64,000 nucleotides of DNA from Pseudomonas paraglycinae (GTDB lineage: Bacteria; Pseudomonadota; Gammaproteobacteria; Pseudomonadales; Pseudomonadaceae), in the NCBI RefSeq assembly GCF_021601625.1, contig NZ_BQHR01000004.1, positions 1-64,000 on the forward strand. The letters run 5' to 3'. A program made the position numbers and the translations under genes. Below are positions 57,966 to 64,000 of this stretch, one piece after another (positions within the stretch are counted from its first letter, which is position 1; each line of letters opens with the position of its first letter). Below the pieces are notes generated by a model, which saw only the letters and a list, made by a program, of their open reading frames with translations, was not told the DNA's origin and ran no database searches.

Positions 57966-58504
57966 TGGCTTGCTTCGGCGCCCTGGCGGCGGAAGAACAA
58001 AGTCACCTGACCGACTTCCACCCCGAACTTGGACATGCTGGTGCGGTTGATCAACGTGTCCTCGTCCATCAGGTACATCCAGTCGTCCATGCTCATTTCA
58101 TAGGTCGAGTCGTCGACCGGTACGTTCAGCCGATAACGCCAGTGAAATGTGTTGCCGGCCACCTGGCCTTGGGCAACCCCTACGACATCACCGGCGCGAC
58201 CACTCCACCGTCCCTGGCCCTCGGGCGTCAATGTCCATACGCGGTGTTGGCGAGTACCGTCGCTATACAGAAAACGCTCGTCGAGAATCAGGTTGTTGCC
58301 TTCGCGACGGCTGACGATGTTGACTTCAAAGCGCTTGGTCACTTCGCCGCCGCGCTTCTGAAACATTCCCCAGGCCTTGACGGGCTGGCTGAAAAAACGC
58401 TGCAGATCGAGGGCTGGTTGTTGATCGGCATAACGGCTGACATCCACGCTGGTGCAGCTTGCGATGCTGAGTAGCAGTGTCAATAACAGCACTAATCGAG
58501 TCAT
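57962..58504 (-). CDS. DUF3833 family lipoprotein
   Basis: A 180-residue lipoprotein: hydrophobic signal with lipobox SIASC (lipidated Cys17), then the DUF3833 domain (LDLQRFFSQPVKAWGMFQKRGG, and a DERFLYSDG segment). Function unknown; family members are often beside photolyase, cyclopropane fatty acid synthase or other light- and stress-induced genes. Start at 58504 with AGGGAG eight bases upstream; the longer frame to 58723 is not supported. First gene of the photolyase operon. Confidence 0.88.
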   Translation of the reverse strand: MTRLVLLLTLLLSIASCTSVDVSRYADQQPALDLQRFFSQPVKAWGMFQKRGGEVTKRFEVNIVSRREGNNLILDERFLYSDGTRQHRVWTLTPEGQGRWSGRAGDVVGVAQGQVAGNTFHWRYRLNVPVDDSTYEMSMDDWMYLMDEDTLINRTSMSKFGVEVGQVTLFFRRQGAEASQ

Positions 58505-58844
58505 TGCTTTACTCCCTGATGGCAGAGGGGGTCGAGGGACCGCGCTGGAGATGCTTTCTTGTACGCCATGAAGCGCGCGTACAGGGTTGCGGCCGTCTAA
58601 TTTCGCTTTCCCGCGGCAGTGTTGCGCGGCATGGCGGATCAGCACCCAAAATAATTGTACGAAGGTGGTAATTCTGTATAGGTTTTGTTCACGATAGGCG
58701 GAAAAAAGCCACCTGACAATCAAGCCGCATTTTTTTTGCGCAAATGCGCAGAACCGACATCACAAGCTGAAGGCTTGCCTGGGTAGCGGGGAGAGGGCGC
58801 GAATAGTGTTCACTGTGGTTTGCGGTGCTGTTGCCAGTAGGCGG
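58505..58844. promoter_or_regulatory. Upstream region of the photolyase operon
   Basis: No gene is seen in the 376-bp gap between DUF3833 and the small membrane protein. It should hold the photolyase-operon promoter. A TGTAC/TGTATA pair at 58656-58680 (TATACA...CGTACA on the minus strand, 13 bp apart) recalls the TGTACA-type dyads bound by LitR/PplR light regulators of Pseudomonas putida, though spacing and one base differ. Confidence 0.35.
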
Positions 58845-58869
58845 AAAAAGGCCCGGATTCCTCCGGGCC
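58845..58869 (-). terminator. Rho-independent terminator of the small membrane protein gene
   Basis: GGCCCGGA (58850-58857) and TCCGGGCC (58862-58869) form a perfect 8-bp stem with a 4-nt loop; five T follow on the minus strand (58849-58845). It lies 11 bp after the stop codon of the 53-residue gene. Confidence 0.88.
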
Positions 58870-58880
58870 AGTCATGCTCA

Positions 58881-59042
58881 TCAGTGCGAATCCGCCTCGC
58901 TCGCAGCCTCGGCAGCGGATCTTTCCCTGCGCCTCTGGAGCCAACTGTAGAACGCATGCACGGGATGAAGGACGGCGGTGAGTACGCCGAGCAGCAGGAT
59001 GGTGAAAAGGATGATCAGCGGGATGCTTTCGTGCGAGAACAT
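58881..59042 (-). CDS. 53-residue single-pass membrane protein
   Basis: A short gene with strong supporting signals: AGGAG nine bases before the ATG at 59042, and a clear terminator 11 bp after the stop. The protein starts MFSHESIPLIILFTILLL, has one transmembrane helix (about 7-27) and a basic then Ala/Glu-rich tail (WLQRRRERSAAEAASEA). The basic side suggests a cytoplasmic C-terminus. No family is recognised. Monocistronic, between a quinone oxidoreductase gene and the photolyase operon. Confidence 0.8.
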   Translation of the reverse strand: MFSHESIPLIILFTILLLGVLTAVLHPVHAFYSWLQRRRERSAAEAASEADSH

Positions 59043-59143
59043 GGTGGGTTACTCCTGTAGTCACTATGTCGTAACCCGCAGACTAGACGCATCGAATCCT
59101 GTTTTTGATGAATGAATGTTCATCCTTGAACGCTTCGGGTGTG

Positions 59144-60145
59144 TTACGGCAAATCCTCCGGACGCATGGTCAGGATAATTTTTCCGACATTCCCTGAAGA
59201 CTCCATTCGCCGGTGAGCATCGGCAGCCCGCGCGAGCGCAAATGTGCTGTCCACCACCGGTTCCAGGCTCCCTGCGCCGTCGAAGCGATCGAGCCAATGC
59301 TCACGGAAGCGTTGGATCATGGCGTGCTTTTCCGGTTGGGTGCGGGATTTCATCACCGTGCCGATGATTTGCAGATGCCGATAGAGGATGTGTTCGAGCT
59401 CCACGCTTACCTGGCCGCCACCGCCCAGAATCCCGACCTGCACCAGTCGGCCACCGTGAGCAAGCGAGGCAATGTTGCGTGCGAAGTAGGGTTCGCCGAT
59501 GAAATCGATGACCACATCGACCCCTCGACCCTCGGTCTTGTCGGCAATGACTTGGGCGAAGTCCTGGGTCTTGTAGTCAATCGCAACGTCAGCCCCCAGA
59601 TGTTCGACACGCGATAACTTGCTGCCCTCTGTGGTGGCATACACCGTGGCGCCGGTGGCGTAGGCCAGTTGCACGGCTGCGGAGCCGACACCGCCGGCCG
59701 CCGCATGAATCAACACCGAGTCGCCGGACTTGAGGCGAGCCAGGTGCATCATCGCTTCATGGGCGGTGACGAACACCTCCGGGATAGCCGCTGCGTGTAC
59801 ATAATCCAGTTGCGCGGGGATCGGCATGGCCATGCGGTAGTCGATGCGCGCCAGTTCGGCATAGGCGCCACCGCCAACGACGCCCATCACTCGGTCTCCT
59901 GCGGCGTAGCCGGTCACTTCGCAGCCTGTCTGGATCACCTCGCCAGCGATCTCCAGTCCGATGATCAGCGAGTCACCGAAATTCGGATGCCCATAACCAC
60001 CGGTGCGATGGGTCAGGTCGGCACGGTTCACGCCAGCGGCGTAAACCCGCACCAGAAGGTCGGTTGGGCGGACTTCGGGGTTGGGCGCATCGACGAGTTC
60101 CAGGACATCTGCGGCGCCGAATTCTCTGATGTTGATCGCTTTCAT
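59144..60145 (-). CDS. Zinc-independent quinone oxidoreductase / medium-chain dehydrogenase
   Basis: A 333-residue MDR-family enzyme: GroES-like domain (GVNRADLTHRTGGY, residues 39-52) and Rossmann domain with the NADPH motif IHAAAGGVGSAAVQLA (about 145-160) and YATTEGSKL. No zinc-ligand cysteine set is present, as in the quinone reductase/PIG3 branch. It likely reduces a quinone or enone. Start overlaps the carboxymuconolactone-decarboxylase-like gene (ATGA), so it is third in the aldehyde dehydrogenase operon. Confidence 0.9.
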   Translation of the reverse strand: MKAINIREFGAADVLELVDAPNPEVRPTDLLVRVYAAGVNRADLTHRTGGYGHPNFGDSLIIGLEIAGEVIQTGCEVTGYAAGDRVMGVVGGGAYAELARIDYRMAMPIPAQLDYVHAAAIPEVFVTAHEAMMHLARLKSGDSVLIHAAAGGVGSAAVQLAYATGATVYATTEGSKLSRVEHLGADVAIDYKTQDFAQVIADKTEGRGVDVVIDFIGEPYFARNIASLAHGGRLVQVGILGGGGQVSVELEHILYRHLQIIGTVMKSRTQPEKHAMIQRFREHWLDRFDGAGSLEPVVDSTFALARAADAHRRMESSGNVGKIILTMRPEDLP

Positions 60146-60480
60146 AGCGGGTTCTTCTCCGAGTCGGAAAACGTGGCATTGGCGATGGCCGATGCAGTGA
60201 TGGCGCCGGGAAAACCCACATAAAACGCCAGGTGGGTAATCGCTGCGGCAATTTCGTCAAGGCTGACGCCGTTAGTGATTGCCCGGCGCAAGTGAGCGGG
60301 CAATTCTTCTGAATGACCACCGGCAATCAATGCAGCGACGGTAATCAGGCTGCGGTCGCGGAGTGACAATCCAGGATCGGCCCAGATCTGCGGATAAAGC
60401 GTTGCGTCGACGAAATCCGACAGCTTGGGTGTGAACGCCCGGGCCGCTTCGCGAGGACTGCTGAAATTGATCGTGGACAT
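60142..60480 (-). CDS. Carboxymuconolactone decarboxylase-like protein
   Basis: A 112-residue all-helical AhpD/CMD-fold protein: RDRSLITVAALIAGG and ELPAHLRRAITNGVSLDEIAAAITHLAFYVGFP are the core motif (about 41-90). The protein has no cysteine at all, so it cannot be an AhpD-type peroxidase; it is closer to lactone decarboxylases, though the usual substrate set is absent. The start at 60480 has GGAG five bases upstream. It is 10 nt after the aldehyde dehydrogenase stop. Confidence 0.88.
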   Translation of the reverse strand: MSTINFSSPREAARAFTPKLSDFVDATLYPQIWADPGLSLRDRSLITVAALIAGGHSEELPAHLRRAITNGVSLDEIAAAITHLAFYVGFPGAITASAIANATFSDSEKNPL

Positions 60481-60490
60481 GGGAGCTCCG

Positions 60491-61927
60491 TTAAACCTGG
60501 CTGATGAATTTGTGGGTGAGGTAGTGCTCGATGCCTTCAACGCCGCCTTCGGAGCCGTGACCACTTTCTTTCAAGCCGCCGAACGGAAGCTCGGTGGCGA
60601 CGATGCGGTACTGGTTTATCCCGATCATTCCGGCTTCCAGTCCGTCGGCCACGTCGATGGCTGTTCGTGCGCTGGAGGTGAACGCATAGGCCGAAAGGCC
60701 ATACGGCAATCGATTCGCTTCTTGCAGGCCGTCGGCCAGTTCGTCGAAAGGCATCAACACGGCGATGGGGCCGAAAGGTTCTTCGTGCATGATGCGGGCG
60801 TTCATGGGCACGTCTGCCAAAACGGTGGGCTGGAAGAAAAAGCCGTCTCCGGAAAGCGCCTCGCCACCGACCAATACCCGTGCGCCTTTCTCGACGGCAT
60901 CGGCTATCAATTGCTCCATCTTGACCAACTGCCTTGGGTTGGCGAGCGGTCCGACCTGAGTCTGTGGATCGAAGCCGTCGCCGATTTTCAGGGCTTTGGT
61001 GGCCGCGACAAAGTGATCGACAAACGCTTGATAGGCGCCACGCTGAACGATGAACCGGGTCGACGAGATGCACACCTGGCCGGTACCGCGAAAGCGGTTT
61101 GCGACCCCCTCTACTGCGGCTTTCTCGACATCAGCGTCGGCGAATACCAACACCGGGCCATGACCTCCCAGCTCAAGGGTAATGGGCTTCACGCCCTCGG
61201 CGGCACGGGCCGAGAGCAACCTTCCAATGGGCACGGAGCCTGTGAATGTCACTTTTCGAATGATCGGAGAAGCAATGAGCTGGCTGGACACCTGATCCGG
61301 TACGCCGAAGACCACTTGCAGCACGCCTTTGGGCAGGCCTGCGTCGTCCAGCGCCCGTGCCAGGGCCAGCGCGGTGGAGGGACTTTCTTCTCCGGGTTTG
61401 AGAATCACGCTGCAACCCGCCGCCAGGGCCGCCGACAGTTTGCGGGCAGGCGTGATGGCCGGAAAATTCCACGGCGTGAAAGCTGCGACCGGGCCAATGG
61501 CCTGGCGTTTGACCAGTTGCAGTACACCGGGGCGGTTGGCAGGTACAACACGGCCGTCGATGCGCCGAGCGCTTTCGGCGAACCATTCGAAATACTCTGC
61601 GGCTCGCACCACTTCATCCATGCTTTCGCTCAGTGGCTTGCCTTCTTCCAGGGTCATCTGCGCTGCAATGTGCGGGGCTCGTTCCAGGATCAGATCGGCG
61701 GCGCGCTTGAGGATTTTCGCGCGCTGGTCCGGCACCGTCTGCCGCCATTGTTCGAAGCCCACTCGGGACACTTCCAGGGCGCGGTCAAGGTCGCCGGCAG
61801 TGGCGAGGGGAACACGTCCGATTTCACGCCCGGTCGCAGGGTTGACGACGGCTGCCGTAGAGCGACCTTGCGCATCAATCCATTCACCACCGATGAAAAG
61901 ATAAAGCTGATCGTAGGAGTTGTTCAT
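60491..61927 (-). CDS. NAD(P)-dependent aldehyde dehydrogenase (succinate-semialdehyde type)
   Basis: A 478-residue ALDH with complete active site: Asn154 (TPWNFP), NAD motif FTGSVPIGRLL (228-238), Glu252 in TLELGGHGP and nucleophile Cys286 in GTGQVCISSTRF. Sequence pattern is of the GabD/aldehyde-dehydrogenase class that oxidises semialdehydes. First gene of an operon with a CMD-like protein and a quinone oxidoreductase, divergent from a LysR gene (192-bp gap). The true substrate is unknown; an aromatic or small dicarboxylic semialdehyde is possible. Confidence 0.9.
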   Translation of the reverse strand: MNNSYDQLYLFIGGEWIDAQGRSTAAVVNPATGREIGRVPLATAGDLDRALEVSRVGFEQWRQTVPDQRAKILKRAADLILERAPHIAAQMTLEEGKPLSESMDEVVRAAEYFEWFAESARRIDGRVVPANRPGVLQLVKRQAIGPVAAFTPWNFPAITPARKLSAALAAGCSVILKPGEESPSTALALARALDDAGLPKGVLQVVFGVPDQVSSQLIASPIIRKVTFTGSVPIGRLLSARAAEGVKPITLELGGHGPVLVFADADVEKAAVEGVANRFRGTGQVCISSTRFIVQRGAYQAFVDHFVAATKALKIGDGFDPQTQVGPLANPRQLVKMEQLIADAVEKGARVLVGGEALSGDGFFFQPTVLADVPMNARIMHEEPFGPIAVLMPFDELADGLQEANRLPYGLSAYAFTSSARTAIDVADGLEAGMIGINQYRIVATELPFGGLKESGHGSEGGVEGIEHYLTHKFISQV

Positions 61928-62119
61928 GGTATGGCCTTTGGTTGGTTGTCAGGGACGGGCAAGCGCTCCGTGAAACCAAGTCTATGGAAGGTGAGTCGCT
62001 TGATTTAGCCGGCCACGAGGGAATCATTGTTGTCCCCAGAGGTAATATCGGGGGCCGGGGGGGAGGGTGTAGCATCCGCACTTGTCTCGAGCGGATTGCA
62101 GGTCTGAAGAACGATCAGG

Positions 62120-63046
62120 ATGGATAAACTTTCAAATATGTCGGTGTACATAAAAGTGGTCGAGATGGGCAGTTTCACGGCCGTTGCGAACCATCTGGAC
62201 TCCACTGTCGGCAATGTCTCACGCGCCGTCTCGGCACTTGAAAATGTGCTCGATGCGCGTCTGTTGCAACGATCTACCCGACGTCTTTCGGTGACCGACG
62301 CGGGTCGTCGGTTCTACGAGCGATGCATCAAGATTCTGGCCGACCTGGAAAGTGCAGAAGCCGAAGCGAGCAATGCAGCCTTGAAGCCCAGAGGAACCTT
62401 GCGCGTGCACTGCGTACCTGGACTCGCTCGGCACCTGGTGACCGGCGCAGTGCTGGCGTACCGCGATGAATTTCCGGACGTCACCGTGGATTTGATGCTC
62501 TCGCAACGCATGCCCAACCTGCTCGAGGACCAGCTGGATGTCTCGATCCTGATTGCTCGTACGCTGCCGGATTCAGCGTATGTCAGTCAGAAGATCGGCG
62601 TCAGTCATTGCGTACTGGCAGCGTCGCCCGAATATCTGGATCGACACGGAACCCCGACCACGCCTGACGAACTCAGCGGTCATCAATGCTTGCTGCTCGG
62701 AACGGTGGACTATGTGCGGGATGAGTGGCAGCTCAAGAGCAAAGCAGGTGACGCGACCTTCGTTCCCACCGGACCGAGCTTCAGCGTGAATGACATGGAC
62801 GCGATGGCTATTGCCATTCGGGAAGGGGCCGGAATCGGCTTGTTGGCCGGATTTACTGCCATCGATGATTTGCGCTGCGGAAAACTGGTGCGGGTTCTGC
62901 CTGACTACCATACGTACGAGCGCAACGTTTATGCCGTCTACACGTCACGACAGTTCGTCGATGCAAAAATCACTCGCTTTATCGATAGCCTGAAAGACCG
63001 CGTCGGTAGTCAGCTGGCAGCAACGGCTCAGGAACTTATCGGTTGA
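62120..63046 (+). CDS. LysR-family transcriptional regulator of the aldehyde dehydrogenase operon
   Basis: A 308-residue regulator. HTH at about 5-65 (MSVYIKVVEMGSFTAVANHLDS, VSRAVSALENVL, RLLQRSTRRLSVTDAG), effector domain from about 92 (GTLRVHCVPGLARHLV). It is divergent from the aldehyde dehydrogenase operon and probably controls it. ATG 62120 is used; the ATG six codons later (62138) is an alternative. It is followed by two overlapping hairpins without a T-run. Confidence 0.92.
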   Translation: MDKLSNMSVYIKVVEMGSFTAVANHLDSTVGNVSRAVSALENVLDARLLQRSTRRLSVTDAGRRFYERCIKILADLESAEAEASNAALKPRGTLRVHCVPGLARHLVTGAVLAYRDEFPDVTVDLMLSQRMPNLLEDQLDVSILIARTLPDSAYVSQKIGVSHCVLAASPEYLDRHGTPTTPDELSGHQCLLLGTVDYVRDEWQLKSKAGDATFVPTGPSFSVNDMDAMAIAIREGAGIGLLAGFTAIDDLRCGKLVRVLPDYHTYERNVYAVYTSRQFVDAKITRFIDSLKDRVGSQLAATAQELIG

Positions 63047-63071
63047 AAGACCGCAGGCAGCCTCGTTGATT

Positions 63072-63119
63072 CAGGGATGGCGAGCGGGATTGAATGCCGC
63101 GCATCCCTGGCTGCGCGGC
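63072..63119. other. Overlapping hairpins between LysR and SMP-30 genes
   Basis: CAGGGATG/CATCCCTG (63072-63079 with 63102-63109) and GCCGCGCA/TGCGCGGC (63096-63103 with 63112-63119) share bases and cannot form together. No T-run follows on either strand. They lie in the convergent gap and may slow both polymerases. Confidence 0.4.
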
Positions 63120-63168
63120 GAGATATTGTTTCGATACTCACGAAGCGACCGCGAGATGAACGGCGTTT

Positions 63169-64000
63169 TTACACAGCAAACGCAGTCCCGCGAGTATTCA
63201 CAAAAAGCGAGTAGATCGAGTGACTGCTTGCCATGAACAGCCTGTTCCCTTCGCGCCCCCCGAAGCACAGGTTCGGGCAGCGCTCTGGCAGCGAAATATG
63301 GCCGATGGCCTTGCCCTGTGGATTGAAAACCCGCACGCCGTCGAGTTTTTCCAGGTCAGCCCTGGGATCGCCATTGCCGCCCCAGCCGCACCAGAGGTTG
63401 CCCGCTTCGTCGCACTTGATACCGTCGATTGCCGCGTAGTCCAGCCCCTCGATGTGCTTGCGGCGCTCGCCCAGTGTGCCGTCTTCCTTCACGGCAATGG
63501 CCCAGATCAAGCGATTGGGTTTGGCGCGACCTTCGACGACATACAGGGTTTTCTCGTCGGGAGAAAAGCACAGACCATTGGGGCCGTTCAGGTCGTCGAT
63601 GACCCGAGTGACCTTTCTGCTCTCACCGTCGATGCGGTAAACGGCGTGGGGTTGGCTCGGGGTGATTTTGTGGCCTTCGTAGTTGTTGCCGGTCTGGAAT
63701 GGCGGGTCGGTAAACCAGATCGATCCGTCACTTTTGCAGACGATGTCGTTGGGCGAGTTGAAGGGCTTGCCCTCGAAGCTGTCGGCCAGCACGGTGATCG
63801 TGCCGTTGTATTCGGTGCGCGTGACGCGGCGGCCTTCGCTAGTGGTGGTAGAGCCTTCGCAGACGATAAGCCGCCCTTGGCGATCCCGGCACATCCCGTT
63901 GGAGAAGTTCGAGTGCTCACGGTAGACGGTGAAGGTCTCGGTGATTTCATCCCAGCGCATGATGCGATTATTGGGGATGTCGCTGACCAGCAAATAGCGG
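63169..64000 (-). CDS. SMP-30/gluconolactonase family protein, 5' end beyond the window
   Basis: At least 276 residues of a six-bladed beta-propeller, open to the window edge (…[18 protein letters not shown]). Metal-site segments: [33 protein letters not shown] and [12 protein letters not shown], with the expected asparagines and aspartates. It should hydrolyse a sugar or other lactone. No signal peptide can be judged. Together with the aldehyde dehydrogenase operon it hints at a sugar-acid or lactone pathway, but it is convergent with the LysR gene. Confidence 0.9.
   Translation of the reverse strand, partial: RYLLVSDIPNNRIMRWDEITETFTVYREHSNFSNGMCRDRQGRLIVCEGSTTTSEGRRVTRTEYNGTITVLADSFEGKPFNSPNDIVCKSDGSIWFTDPPFQTGNNYEGHKITPSQPHAVYRIDGESRKVTRVIDDLNGPNGLCFSPDEKTLYVVEGRAKPNRLIWAIAVKEDGTLGERRKHIEGLDYAAIDGIKCDEAGNLWCGWGGNGDPRADLEKLDGVRVFNPQGKAIGHISLPERCPNLCFGGREGNRLFMASSHSIYSLFVNTRGTAFAV

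Overview
The window is chromosomal DNA of a Pseudomonas, most probably of the fluorescens group. By eye GC is high (about 60 %). Indicators are the arnBCADTEF-ugd operon, GTTCCCACGC-type palindromes, and the overall gene content. No rRNA, tRNA or CRISPR was seen. Most genes lie on the minus strand in tightly coupled operons, many with ATGA overlaps.

Region 1 (1-5.2 kb): the right-hand part of an IS481-type insertion sequence abuts a two-gene acyl-CoA operon (3-hydroxyisobutyryl-CoA hydrolase-like and acyl-CoA dehydrogenase, probably valine or short-chain acyl-CoA breakdown). An HPP-family membrane protein follows; its start codon sits just downstream of a terminator-like hairpin.

Region 2 (4-13.7 kb): a catabolic operon read right to left: an argininosuccinate-lyase-superfamily enzyme, a polar-amino-acid ABC importer (permease, ATPase, binding protein), two PuuE/NodB-like deacetylases, an MmgE/PrpD protein and an MFS transporter, with a divergent LysR regulator. 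The combination of a C-N lyase with a PrpD-family protein is that of known iminodisuccinate-type degradation, so an uptake and breakdown route for an aspartate-derived or aminopolycarboxylate compound is a reasonable but unproven idea.

Region 3 (13.7-25.9 kb): the complete lipid A aminoarabinose operon arnBCADTEF-ugd, extended by a second ArnT-like glycosyltransferase and a GNAT acetyltransferase. A solitary tyrosine recombinase is divergent from arnB.

Region 4 (26-33.3 kb): pqiB-pqiC (lipid transport) without an adjacent pqiA, then an amine-utilisation operon (gamma-glutamyl-amine synthetase, PotF-like binding protein, PuuB-like oxidase) with a divergent EutR-like AraC regulator.

Region 5 (33.3-52.8 kb): a roughly 18 kb Wzx/Wzy-dependent exopolysaccharide cluster. 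It contains an RfaH-like antiterminator, a beta-barrel, a short export protein, a tyrosine kinase, a WcaJ-type initiating transferase, a second Ugd, a WecG/TagA transferase, three other glycosyltransferases, a Wzy polymerase, a Wzx flippase, GalE, a secreted GH16 glycanase and an acyltransferase. A UDP-glucuronate 4-epimerase is divergent. An ops-like element and a perfect 12-bp hairpin lie in the 600-bp leader. The gene set predicts a uronic-acid-containing, possibly O-acylated heteropolysaccharide.

Region 6 (52.8-64 kb): TspO, a four-PAS hybrid histidine kinase, an iron-sulfur (6-4) photolyase operon with a DUF3833 lipoprotein, a 53-residue membrane protein, an operon of aldehyde dehydrogenase, carboxymuconolactone-decarboxylase-like protein and quinone oxidoreductase with a divergent LysR regulator, and an SMP-30/gluconolactonase cut by the window edge.
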